Made by a program: the position numbers and the translations under genes. Below are positions 1-13,000 of a stretch of 64,000 nt of DNA, piece after piece; the stretch's first letter is position 1, and each line of letters opens with the position of its first letter. Under the pieces are notes generated by a model. It made no database searches, was not told the origin of the DNA, and saw only the letters and a program-made list of their open reading frames with translations. This DNA is from Tachypleus tridentatus (lineage: Eukaryota > Arthropoda > Merostomata > Xiphosura > Limulidae), in NCBI RefSeq assembly GCF_004210375.1, contig NC_134829.1, positions 26,676,034 to 26,740,033 of the forward strand, read 5' to 3'.

Positions 1-2948
1 GCAGTGTAAGTGTTATGACAGACTGAATCTTATTAATACATATATATTCTCTTTGTATATATATATAAATCTTTGGTCATGTTATCTTTTCAAAAGGTTT
101 TGAATATCAAACCCATTTTAATTTATCCTTTCCACATGGGTCAAAGGCCATCTCATCACTTTTGTTTACTTGTGTTCATCATTTTATTGAACTACTATTT
201 TGTGAATTTATCTCAAGTTTGGTGTCAAACTGTAGATTGTAATTCAAATCTTCATATAACACAAATCTTAAAAGTAAATATTAAACACTTTAATTTCTAT
301 TTTTTGTGTTGGTATGATGAATGCAGTACTACTTCAGATTAAATATTCATCATACCAAATTTACAAAGTCCATATTTTTGTAGGAATTGTAAATTTAAAT
401 TACTGATATCAAAAGTCTAGAACATAAAATGAAAAAAAACCTTTTATCTTTATTTGCTGAGCTATTGGTATATTTAGTTAATTAAACATAGTGGCTCCTA
501 TTTGTCTCTTTCCATTTTAGAAACTGTCCCTTTATATATACCTACTTCTATGTATGACATCTGAATAACGAATTAGAAGCTCGGGACATCCTCTTGGCAG
601 TATAACTGTGTCCTCTCTCTTTCTTTTGATAAATCTTCGAGTTGGTAAATTAAATTATTAGTCTCTTTGTGATTGCTTTCTTTCTTTAAGATTAAAATAC
701 AGATCAGATACTAAATTTGATAAATTGTAATGTAATTCTACAGTATCAATGGAGTAATCTGTGATATTTTGTTCATGACTCAGGTTTGTTTTTCAGTACA
801 TGCTGCAAATAGTGTTTGTAAAGTTTACTCATTACAAGTAGCTTATCATAGCAAATATATCATGAAGGTAGCATTTAATATTATCAATTAAGTCTTCCAT
901 ATTCTTCAGCAAAATTAGTATCTTTTTCTAAGATAGGCTGTAGCTGAAATACTTTATTATACAGTATCAAGTGTAGAGAAGGGAACTTTCATCCATATTC
1001 TTTAATTTGTGTAATGCTTTACAAGTTTATGTACAAATTGCAAGTTATTTAGAAAAAAATAAATTTAAACTGAAAGGAAGGGTGCTCTTTACATACTGTT
1101 AGGTATAATGTGCTGTTGAAAATTAATAATAGAAAGTTTTTTTTATAGCAAAGAATGAAGTTGGGTGAGTGAATCTTGTTAAATATTAATTTCTGGAAAA
1201 TGCAGCTAAATGTAGGTCACCTTTATCCTGAAGATAAAATCACGGCTAAGTGTGTTAGTAGATTTTGGTCACTGAATTGAGGTCATTACCTTTATTTTAC
1301 TGAACATTTATGTTAAAGTTGCAATTAACATCCTGTTTTGAATGCTTAAGCTATTACCTATAAAATGTGAAGATGTGAGTATAGATCAGCTGCTACAAAA
1401 TAGTTAAATTCATATTTGTGTGTGTGTTCTAAAATAAATAATGGAGTTTCTTGTATGTTAGTTCTTTATTATTACTATTGTGATATTTTGTTATCAGTAC
1501 TGATTTGTAACTTGGTATGAATATTAGGATTTCAGTTACATTAATAACTATGATTTTCTTCCTTTAGTGTACCAGATTATAGATATTAATTTGTACATAG
1601 TTTCAAAACAAACATACCAAGTAAAAATAGTTTTTGAATGTTGGCAGATTATTTTTCTTCTATATTTGTCTAAAATGAATAATGGGAAATTTTTTTGTTT
1701 CAAATTCCTTTTTGTTTACAAATGTCATTATATAAAATAAGTTTAGTAACATGATTAAATAATGTGTATTTTAACTTAAGAGAGTCCACCAGATGTTAAG
1801 TTAGTTTTGTGCTGTGAAGAAATATTAAAAACATTCAAAACAATAACAATGATTAAGTAGGCTTTTTTCTTAGTCTGTTTGCAATTGCTTTGAACTCTGT
1901 TAATAAACACTTCTTAGTTATTGAAGACTATGAAGTATTTTGACCTCAGTTTTTCATATGCAACAGACAAGATCTATTTCTATCACTCAGCTTCTCCATC
2001 TAGTGTGAAGCAGTGTGGTTAAATTATTCTTAATCAAAGTTTTATTTGGACTGTTCATGCATAAGGACAGCGTACTATTAAATGTTTGTTATGTGGTGAT
2101 CTCTATAGAAACGCTTAATATCTTTTTCAGTAAAGTTTTCCATGAACTTTTGATTATCCAGATAGAAAGTCCAGTGTTGATCTCTTACTAATGCTAAAAC
2201 TGTTTTGGCTTGTACTCAAAGTTGTTAGAACAGGTTCATCATTTTGTTGTTGTTGTTGAAAATAAAAAAGGACTACTTTGAGGAAACATGGATAAATAGT
2301 GAATGTTGCCATGTACTACAAATATAATTTTGTTAATATACATCTCAACTTAGTAGTACTTCTACTATTAAGAATAGTGTCAAGTTTATCTTGGGTTTTG
2401 GTCTTTCACAACTTTTATAAGTGACTTTGAATGCATGAGGAAATTTTGTAGTAGTCAGTAAAAGGAGGAAAGTAAATGAAAAAAATGCTTGTCTTTCCTG
2501 TTTCTTTTCAGACTCTTAATACTGAGTGTGATTGGAAGGAATGTTTGTTTTGAATGGAACAATTACCATTTTTCCTTGTATAGTCCTTGAAAATTTATTT
2601 GCTAACTGATTTTATGGATTATTTGTGTGACTTGAAATATTAAATCAGTATACTAGCTTTGCTCAGTGTTTAGTATAATTTTTAATTTTGAGTGTATTAA
2701 CAAGAATATTTTTTTCTGCACAATGTTTTTTTTTCAGTTATTGTTTAAGAAAAAGTAGTTGTATTCTTGCCTTTTTTTTACTGGACAAAGATGGTCTAAA
2801 TTGATGGTGATGATTATAACAAACAGTACCAGTGTTTGATTGTGTCATGGAAATTCAAAAGAAAGTTACACATTTTTTTTGTTTATCTTGTGATAATTAT
2901 AGTATTTATTAAATAAGTCATCTTTCTTTATTTATTTGAATGTTAAAG
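1..2948. other. non-coding, T-rich, probably intron or upstream part of a + strand gene
   Basis: I see no convincing exon, RNA gene or transposon here. The + strand is rich in T runs with many stops in all frames, like the sense strand of introns in this window. A short open frame near the start (73-342) has no recognisable domain and no splice context. It is probably intron 5' of the exon at 2949, but this is inference. Confidence 0.4.
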
Positions 2949-3068
2949 GTGATGATATGTACCCTCAAGAACTGGACCTTCTTGGTAATGACTCTTCTAA
3001 AGACCTGTCTGTTACACTGAATGATCTGAAAGCTCAAGTCAAAAACCAGCATCACGTTGAAATGAAAG
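2949..3068 (+). CDS. candidate internal exon of an unidentified + strand gene
   Basis: This 120-nt open stretch has a pyrimidine-rich lead and acceptor (TGTTAAAG) on its left and a donor-like AAAG/GTATGC on its right. It starts and ends in phase 1, so skipping it would keep the frame. The peptide is polar and charged (it includes DDMYPQELDLLGND and then DLSVTLNDLKAQVKNQHHVE), helical in character and unlike random translated AT-rich DNA. I do not recognise the family. If the donor is not used, the frame runs on for 34 more residues to a TAG at 3166, and this would be the last exon. No other exon of the gene could be found in the window. Confidence 0.4.
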
Positions 3069-3456
3069 GTATGCTCAGTAGAGTGTTCTGTAACGTAAAG
3101 CTCCCTTGTGGCCACTTGCAACCTCTAACCTATAGAAACCCTAAACCTGCTGTCCAGTCCTATTTGTAGTAAACTAGTGCTACTAGTATAGAGAAAGAAC
3201 TATATTATCCTTGGGTTGTCTGTGACTGAACACACTAATACTTGTGATTTATAGTTATTTTTGTAGTATTAAAAAGATACAAAAAAACAAACATGGCATA
3301 CAATATTTTAATTCTTTTGAAGAAAATTTTTTTCAAAACCAATAAGCAGTTTTCTACATTATACTTTCCACAACACAAGTATTTTGTCTAAGTTTATTTA
3401 AGTATAACGTATCTCTCGTGTATGCATTAACTATTTTCATAAATGTTTTTTTATAA

Positions 3457-3462
3457 AATAAA
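3457..3462 (+). other. possible poly(A) signal AATAAA
   Basis: An AATAAA lies about 290 bases after the TAG that ends the reading frame of the 2949 exon, in T-rich DNA. It would fit a 3' UTR if that exon is terminal. The hexamer is common by chance in DNA this AT-rich, so this is weak. Confidence 0.2.
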
Positions 3463-6400
3463 GCTGTGTGTTTTACAAAATGTGTGGTTTATAGCTTTTG
3501 TATATTGAACCTTTACTATTATTAGTTTTATAGTCTTTAGAATATTAAAGCTGACATTTTTATTAATTGTTTTGTCCACATTTTATAGTTTAACCTCTGA
3601 AAATATTTTTGTATAATTCATTGAAGCCTAAAAACATGTTAAAATATTTTAGAAAAAATAATTTTTCTCTGCTTAATGAAAAGGGTACAGCCTTTTTTTG
3701 TCCTTTGGCATAATTGATATATCTAATTCTACAGTTAATTTTACTTTGTCATAATATCTGTACAGGTGAAGAAGGTTCTACTTAATTAGAAATAAAAATC
3801 AATTGATATTTCAATAGTTTTGTGTAATAGTGCCTCTTGGCTAAAAGTGCTTATTTTAGTTTTGATATTTAAGGAAATATTTGTCTACAAATGTAAACCC
3901 ATCTGGACTCAGTTTCACCTGTAGTAAAGTTAGTTACAAACATATGTACTACGTGTTTTTAATAAGTTTTATTTCATTGTACCAGTAACTGATTTTTGTA
4001 TAATCATCTCCTATATGTATATGAAGCTGAATTTCTCATTATGACTGACAGACGTTATTGTAAGTTTGTTATTTAAAGTACCTTCAAAGCTTTCCTTAAA
4101 CTGTGAGAGATGTCTGCCAGAGAAAGTTGCTTCATATTTTAAAAATTTAAGAATATGTTTTAGCTTTTATATTGAATATCAGATACAACGTTGATTTAAA
4201 AAAAAACAACAACACAACAAACAACAACCATAAAAACCTGGTTTGGAAATATTGAAGCTAGGATCCTTGGTTTAACTCTCATGTGACTTTGAAGTATGTT
4301 TTTCTGTGTTGTTTACTACATAATGATTTAAAGTTTTCATAAAAATGTTTTTTAGATGATAAAACTTTTGTTTCTACTAATGGGAACAATCACAATTACA
4401 TAGCTTAAAGTTTAAATGAGGGCTGTTTATAGTAGTAGGAAATATGTGGGACTCCTCAAAAAACTTGTAAAAAGAACTTAGATCTAAAAATACCAGAATT
4501 CTCAGGAAGGTTATAATGATATTGTGGTTGTTAAAGTATGGATATTGCAAGTAACAGATTTATTATGCCAAAATGTAGGCACAAGCTTCAACTATGCAAA
4601 AAATCTAGTGAACAAAACTTTTAAAGTAAAAGGATTTTTATCATTATCACATTATCAAATATATGGAAATACCTAGCCTGGTTTGATGAAAATTAAATTA
4701 ACTCACGTTTATTCAAAATAATAATTTACTTCTACAAAGCTCAGTTTTTATAATAGTTATAATTGGGAATAAGTTATAAATTGTTTGTTTGAAAAACAAA
4801 CTAAGGTGTAATTGTTACAAATGAGTACTTGGAATATTTAATATTAGACTTCAAGGAAAACTTTGAAGAATTGCAAAGAGTGTGGGATAGTTTGGTAATA
4901 CATTTAATAGGAATGTTCCCATTTTATTTGAAAATTACATAGCTTATGGCTGTTCACTGGTATATTTTTGTGTTGAAGATATAGCATAATAACATTTAGT
5001 GATTTTACTTTTAACAAGTTGTACTAAGTATTTTGCTATACACTATCAATTGTATTTAGGGAACAAGAGACAACTGTACTTATTGCAAAACAAGTTGCAA
5101 AAATAAAAATTGTAATGAAAGCTTTGCGTGTTTATTCCTATGGATTTTGGTGTGAAACTTAACATTATCTTGTGCATTGTGGTTTGTTTATTGCTTAAAG
5201 CCAGGTTAAATTTTACTAAGAGAACTAACAATAGTATTTCTTTGCTTGTGTGGCCCAACACTAAAGTATTACTTATGGGTATATAGTATTTTTTTTTAAT
5301 ATAGGTAAAATCTGGTAGGTTAAATTTTTACTTAGAACTAAATGTGCGTTATTTACTTGCTTATATAAACCATGCTATATTAAAACTTCACATAATATAT
5401 TGTATTTCTATAAAGAACACAGCTGCACTAAAAGTCACTTTTATGACTAAAGCTGTAACTAATCTGTTTGCATATTGAAATTCGGCTAAAATAAGATTTA
5501 TTCATAAAAGTAACTAAGCTTGTATTTGTTTGATAAATTTGCCTCAATGGAAGTTTGATAAATACCGAAATATTAAGATTTTAGAATGGTTTATTTTTTA
5601 AACCAGATCAAAATATAATACATTTGAAAACCTACATTACACGTTTAATCTAAAGAAAGCAACATCCATAGTAACACTTATTCCCTAGAAAAGCTTAATT
5701 TCTGAACACTCCATTGGAAATTATAAAATATGATTAACCAAATTAAACATAAAACTAAAACAACAACGCTTTAACCCTTGTAATGTTTGGCAGTGTAGTG
5801 TTTAGGAAAATGATTATCTCAAAGGAATTTTTAAAAATACGATAATACAAAATTATTTTCCAACACAGCAACTAACATTTTAAAATTTGGATGCAAAGCA
5901 AGCTTTTGTGTAAATATACTGCTTTGCAACATATCAGTCAAAAGTTGTATAAATGTTTTCTATGATACAAGGGGCCCAGGAAAGATGAGAGCAAACACTG
6001 AAACCTTGTTCGAAATTGTGGCCTAGAATGTAGAAACTGCGTCACTTCACCCCTTAAATCACCCCCACACAGGCGCGCGCGCAATTTTCCGTGGTGAAAG
6101 AATGCTCCAGGACTCGCCTACTAGAAGGACACTGACCTACCTTTGTTAGAAAGGTCGATAACTATACGTAAACACGACAAAATGGGGTGAATAGCTGTGT
6201 GAAAACTTGTAGGGAGGGATTGATACTAAGTGGAAAGAGATGCACATTAATTAACATGATATCCATATTGCAAACAGTTTAAAATAATATATTAAACTTT
6301 CTGATTTGCTAATATATTTGTTATAGCTACGTCGAGGTCATCATTACGTAATAATTATTTTTAAACAATACAATTATAGATTAGCATTTTAAAACAAAAT

Positions 6401-6700
6401 ATCAATGACACATAAATTACGTTTGAATTTATTTCTAAAATTCCAACAAATAAAAATTTCCTGCATAAAAGTTTTTAAATTTGAACGACAAACGTTAAAA
6501 GTGGTCAATAGCTGACGCTATAAACAATTTTGATTGGTCTGTATTATTAATAGTAATACATCAAGTCCTTGACTTACTCGTAACGCCATCGTCCTATTTA
6601 TTATACGTATTTTCATTCAACCATGTTAAAAGGAATCGCATCGGAAAAAGGAATTTGGCAGCCACTGATTTCAATATGATAAAACAAACAAGTGATAGAG
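3463..6700. other. no gene recognised; probable convergent intergenic region
   Basis: Nothing codes clearly here. Up to about 5.5 kb the + strand is T-rich like the region before it; further right it becomes A-rich, as expected once the - strand NECAB unit is reached. A locally GC-rich patch at about 5,980-6,130 contains CGCGCGCG-like sequence but no gene I can name. Confidence 0.35.
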
Positions 6701-6723
6701 GGTTCATATACCGGAGTTGTTGC

Positions 6724-6729
6724 TTTATT
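6724..6729 (-). other. possible NECAB poly(A) signal
   Basis: AATAAA read on the - strand, about 285 bases past the NECAB stop codon. It is the first such hexamer I noticed downstream. The call is positional only. Confidence 0.25.
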
Positions 6730-7011
6730 AATTATATGTCAAAATACTATCTCAATTTAAGATTGTTACTGTGACCTAAAGCCGGTAATTTGAAATGTTT
6801 TGATCAATACGTATAATTAATAGAACCTAAAATTATACCATTAAATTATTGCTACTTAGTACCTAATGTAAAATTAATATTTTTATGCTGTCTAAATTTA
6901 TATAATTTCTGTTTAAAAAGATTTGCAGTATTTTCAACATTTTCACCAAAAGATGCACATGAATATGATTTAGTTACGCGTTCTTTGTAAAATGTATCCT
7001 GTTCCGATTCT

Positions 7012-7052
7012 TCAACACGGCTCTTCTTCTTTACCATTCTCCCACCAGGAGG
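7012..7052 (-). CDS. NECAB: NECAB exon 12 (C terminus)
   Basis: Starts after TTACAG/CCTCC and ends at TGA. Joined to exon 11 it gives [15 protein letters not shown]; the P-x-SWW end is the conserved NECAB C terminus, followed here by a longer acidic tail than in vertebrates. Confidence 0.88.
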
Positions 7053-10000
7053 CTGTAATAAATTTATTGAATGTTACTGTGTGCGCTGAACGTCCAATCT
7101 TATCAGAAATGATTTAAATGTTTATTCGAAACACAAAATATTCAAATTCAAAATAATATATTTCATACGTGGTAAGTTATTTCCTATTTTCCTAATATGC
7201 CAGAGCTAAATTAACATTACTAAAGATAATCAATAAAAAAAAATTCTTTTAACAAATTACATGTATTCGCAACCCACAAAGAAAGTACCCTATGTAAAAA
7301 CTACTACTTCGGTAAGGTACACAGAATTATTTACAAAAACAGATTTCAGCTTTTCTAACATATCAGCAGAAACACATGTAAATACATATGTATTTCAATG
7401 GTTAACTTCAGTTTCAAAAATTTGTAACTTACAAGGTATTTCCATGCTATTAAAATACGCGAGTTTTCGTAAATGGTCAACACAATGGTGCTGCAAAGAC
7501 TTATAGGTTTCAGTCTTCAGGTGTCTAACAAATAGAAATATCGGTTTTAAAATGAATTTATTTAAAGAGATTTTCAAAAAATATCGCTACAAAATATGTA
7601 CACTACATTTAACAAAATTTCGTCAGTTTCTATGGACATAATATTAACATCACTGTACAGACATCAATAGATTGTAATTTAATCAGAGATGTCGCTGAAA
7701 TAGATTTACAGAACAAGCTAATTAATAAATAAAAATAATACGAAAAATAGCGCAACTTTCAAGATAAGATTAATGTAACTTTTACCAGGAATTTTGGATT
7801 GTACTACATTTACTGTTTAACGTTCTAATATCTTAGAGTATTATTTAATACAAGTGAATTCGCTATCTTACTTAATCCAACTATCTTCGCTGTCCCATAA
7901 CTCATACACGACGTAGCTCGAATCTTCTTCAAACCAACGCACACACACGCTGCAATGATAAATAAACACGAAGTATTTACTTCCGTTTATCAAAAACATC
8001 TTTGTTAACCTGAAAATGACCTAGGAAGGTCGAAACGTTGTTTTATCCTTATCAATAAAAGTGTTAATACCCATACAAGTCATTTTGAGATACATTTTCA
8101 TGTGAATTTCTCGTTATAAGGAATATATAATTTTAACATTGCTGTTACGCATATGACATTCACCCATTTTATTATTATATAAGGTACTACAGACTTCCGT
8201 TACAATCAAATTCAGTTTTAAAATACGTGAATGTTGGTTTTGTTTTTTTAAATAATTTTCATCTTAGAAAAAGCAATTACAAGCAAGTCCTCGGTAGTAT
8301 AGTGGTGAGTATCCCCGCCTGTCACGCGGGAGACCGGGGTTCGATTCCCCGCCGGGGAGATATTTTCTTTCTTGACTCCCTGGGGTTATACGTCTGCTGA
8401 CTTATAACGTGAAAAAAGCAGGTTTCGTTACCTGTGATGTAACTTTGTTCTTAACTGAAGAGATAAACAAAAATATAATTTATATACAATTTTAACATGA
8501 ACGTAGTGCCTAATACCAAAACGCCACCCTACGGGCAACTGTGGGTACAACTGTTTATATCTTATTCAAAACGTTCAGAAAAAGTGAACATTTTATACAA
8601 AATGATTTTTTGGAAAGTACCACAACGGTAAGTATGTTGGTATTGTGTAACCGTATAATAAGTAGCATCCTTTACTGAAATTGTACGTTTTTGAAGAACT
8701 CCAACGTCAATAAAGGTAGAACCTGACTCTTATGTATAGTCCTAATGAAAGTTATAGTCTTGCTGTGAAGAAAGTGTGGCTATTAAAACTGTAATAAAGA
8801 AATGGACGTTGCAAATATCGTAGCTACTTTTCTGAATTGTCGGAGTCTCGAATACCGAAAATATAAATTTATTTATACATCTTTTCTTGTGGCAGTTACC
8901 AGATGGCACCACATCGTATTGACTATTTCGATCACATACACTGTTGGTCAACATCTTAAGGCCAATAAACATAAATAAAAAGTATGCATTTTATCTGAGT
9001 TGAGCTTCGAAAGATGAAAATAAGAAAAGGGAAATAAAAAAAAAAATTTTTTAGCATTTAATAAGGAAAATGTGAACACTATAAAATTAGCGTAAATATT
9101 AGCTGGTCAAAAGTTTAAGACCATACCAAAAAGAGCTAAAGAGGGTAGGAAATGCCCAACAAGAGATCTCAATAGTTAGTTGCACGGTAGTCATTGTGAA
9201 TAACTGCAAACATTCGCTTTAGCATGGTCGATATAAGCGTTTGCAGAAAGCTGGCTGGAATGTTACTCCTAGTGGTGAAGATGGCTTTACGAAGATCATG
9301 CACTGTTTGGAATTGACGTCCATTTCTACAGACTTTCCTTGTCATCCACCCCCAAACATTTTCAATGGAGTTCATTTCGAGCGAATACGCTGGATGGTCC
9401 AAAAGAATCACTTTATTCGCCATGAAAAAGTTCTTTGTCCTGCGGGCATTATGGATTGCATCGTTTTCCTGCTGAAAGATCCAGTCATTTCCACACAAGC
9501 GAGGGCCTTCAGTTAATAAGGATACTCTCTCCAACATGCCAATGTAGCCAGCTGCTGTTTGACGCCCCTATATAACCTGAAGCTCCATTATTCCACGGAA
9601 GGAGAAAGCACCCCAGATCATGATAGAACCTCCTCCACTGTGTCGTGTAGAAAATGTCTCCGGTGGGATATCCTTATCGTGCCAGCAACGTTGGAAGCCA
9701 TCTGGACCATCCAGGTTAAATTTTTTCTCATCAGAGAACAAAACCTTCTTCCACATTTCTACGTCCCATGTTTGGTGCTTCTCAGCAACGTTTAACCGAG
9801 CTGCTTCGTGCTGTGGAAGGAGGTGTGGCCTTTGAAGACGTTTACGGTTTTTAAAGCCTTTATTCCGTAGATGCCGTCTTATTGTTCTTGGGCTGCACTC
9901 TGCGTTCGTAAGGTCCTTAATTTGGTTCGACGATTGGCTAATGTCTTGCCAGACAACCCGTCGAATCCTCCTACTCAACGCCGGCGCCATTTTCTTGGGC

Positions 10001-13000
10001 TGACCACTTGAAATTTTCGTTCCGTATCCCTCAGGGTCTTTTAAGACATTTGCAACAGCAGTTTTACTACGCCCAATCTCACCAGCGATGACACGTTGAG
10101 AGAGACCTTGCTTTTGCAGTTCGACAATTCTGCCACGTTCAAACTCTGTTAACTTTTTAGCCTTTGCCATGTTTGTGGGAGATGTTGACAACGCTAATGC
10201 TTGAAGACACATGACTAAATTTCGTTACGTGTTTACCGATTAACGCTTCGTTTCAGTATGGTCTTAAACTTATGACCAGCTAGTATTTAGGCTAATTTCA
10301 TTGTGTTCACATTTTCCCTATTAAATGCTAAAAAAAAAAAAAATCCCTTTTCTTATTTTCATCTTTCGAAGCTCTACTCAAATAAGTGGTTGAGTCTAAC
10401 AACGCAAAATGCATATTTTTCTTTATGTTCATTGGCCTTAAGATTTTGGACAAAAGTGTGTCTACTTGCATAAATAAACATTACGTCCTTTAAAGTAAGA
10501 TTACGGTTAGATTTCGTAACAAAATTAAGCACTATTAGCCCTCAAAATAAGTCACTCCTTAAACACCTAAAGTTTAGCAATGCAGCTATGTTTAAAAGCT
10601 ATACTAATATAATATAAGAAAAAATATTTAAGCAATTGCAATAAAAAATTCAAAACCCAACTCCGCGGGAAACACGCGGACTTAGCAATCCTGTTACCTA
10701 TGTTTCTTAGTCAGTCACATAGTATAATGTGTAGCTTCTAACGGGAATTATTTCTGTAAAGTGAAAATAGGCAGTGATCTTTTGCAATGGTGAATTAGAT
10801 GACATCTCGAAGTTACAACCTCCATTATTTTTCGCTAGAAATGATCAACAGTGACGTGGTTAGTGCATGCGCTTTACGAAATAATAACATTATTGTCTCG
10901 TGTCGATACGATTTTTCCATCCTGTAACAACTCTTCACAGATATTTATTTCTCAACTGAGACCACCGACCTTCGCCACGTTCAGTATTCTTTATTGTTTT
11001 TAGTAAATAAACAAACATTGTTTCGCAATGTTATAAATTTTGTCAAGTCTCTTTATCTCTTTGCAAGGCAATCAAAATCATGGAATACAGTTTAACTCTG
11101 CATAAACTTTCTGCTGAACCACCCGTTCTTCTGTGAAAACTATTCGATCATTGTTAAAGATAGTCATTACACTTGTGAATATTTTACAGTTATACAATAG
11201 AAAAGAAAAAAAATCGAAATCCACAGCGTTATTTTTATCTTCAGTACAGTACTCCTCTACATCAATGCATATTTTCCCTTTATGAATTTTCTAAGATAAA
11301 TACGATAAAATTAGTCTTACTTTCTAGAACCTTTGGTGGAACGAGTAAATTCAGCATACGATTGGAGAGATTTCCTGAATTCGTCTATGTTACTGTCTTC
11401 TACAGGGAATGACTGCTGTACAAGGTAGAGCTAAAATAATAGTTTTTATACACTGAAATGAAATACATTTGTTGTATAACGTTTCAGTTCACTGTTACAG
11501 CTATAAAGTGAGAAACGTTAACAAATTACGATAAATATAGACATAGACCCATTTTTAAAATTAAAAACAATTACTGATTTAGCCTTTAAATTACTAAGGT
11601 TGTTTATATACCATTTGCTACCGGTTTCATGTTTAACACTGGCTGTGAAAAAAAAATTGGTAAAACGATTTGTTTGTTTTCGGATTTTGGAGTAAAGCCA
11701 CTCAAGTGATGGCTGCAGTAGCTGTCCCAAATATTGAACTAATAGAATAGAAGAAAAAGAGTTAGTCAGCACCTGCCACCAAGTGAGGAACGCCATTATT
11801 ATTACACGTATCATTATCCACACCGATATACTTGTTTTATTCATCCACTGGGCCACGTTTAGTCCATGATCAAATAATAAATAATGGATGATATTAATAG
11901 TTTACTATCTACAATACAGTAGATAGTGAAATAAGTTATAATACTGATGGTAATTCTAGTCAATGTTGTATAATTCCCAAGTTACGTTCATTTTCAGAAT
12001 TTCAACTGTTCATAAATATGTAGTGAGCTTTGGTTTGCATCTCTTTCTCAGAAAAGTTTATTTAATTCTTATATATTTTTCATTGTTACATTGTGGAATC
12101 ACATGTTATATTAAAATTAATTCACTCAACAATTCCATCACATAATTGGTCTGAATCAGGGTTCTCAAATTTTTATGAATTGTCAACCCTTTGAAAAACT
12201 TACAAAGTTGTCATCCACGCTCAAATTTTCAGAATATAAATTATAAATTAAATTTCAAAATATAATCGATTTTTATTCACTACAGTAAAATTGTTACGAA
12301 ATATTAAACGTAAAAATGAATGAGTTAACAAGTGTATGAATACTGGGCTGTAGGTTTGTGAATTTGAGTTTCAAGTCCTCGACTTCTTTGACGTTGAGCA
12401 TGTTTCTCACAAGATCATTCACATGGCTAAACTCAGCTTCGACCATTTACGAACTTCGAAAAGCGTTGGGCGGTTAGTTGCAAAGGTTAACCTTACCTCA
12501 TCGGTTCCAGAATTCAGAGACCAACCACTTTGGAAGACTGGTCTAGATACTTAAAAATATCAACACTTTGGTTCAGATGTTTTTAAAGGTAATTCGAAAC
12601 GAATCATGGTTGTCTGCGCGTAATCTCGTCCACGTCTAAAAGAAACATGTTTGTTTGTTTTGAATTTCGCGCAAAAATACACGAGGGCTATCTGCGCTAG
12701 CTGTCCCTAATTTAGAAGTGTAAGACCAGAGAGAAAGCAGATAGTCATCACCACCCACCGCCAACTCTTGGGCTACTCTTTCACCAACAAATAGTGGGAT
12801 TGACCGTTACATTATAATGCCACCATGGCTGAAAGGGCGAACATGTTTGGTGTGATGGAGATTCGAACCTGCTACCGCAAGATTATGAGTCGAGCACCCT
12901 AACCACCTGGACACGCCGGGCCCAGAAGATGAACAATGTAAGAGCATTGAACTTTATTATTTCTGACTTTTATCTTGAAAAAGTCCTCTATTCTCAAAAT

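Noticed and set aside
6852-7037. 61-codon - strand open frame starting [10 protein letters not shown]
   Set aside because: It overlaps the last NECAB exon in another frame; the NECAB frame ends at 7012 and carries the conserved SWW.
9241-9516. 91-codon + strand open frame
   Set aside because: It is the antisense shadow of the Tc1-like transposase.
12160-12600. hAT transposon
   Set aside because: Only one end resembles a hAT terminal repeat; no partner end or transposase was found, so it is listed only as unclassified.
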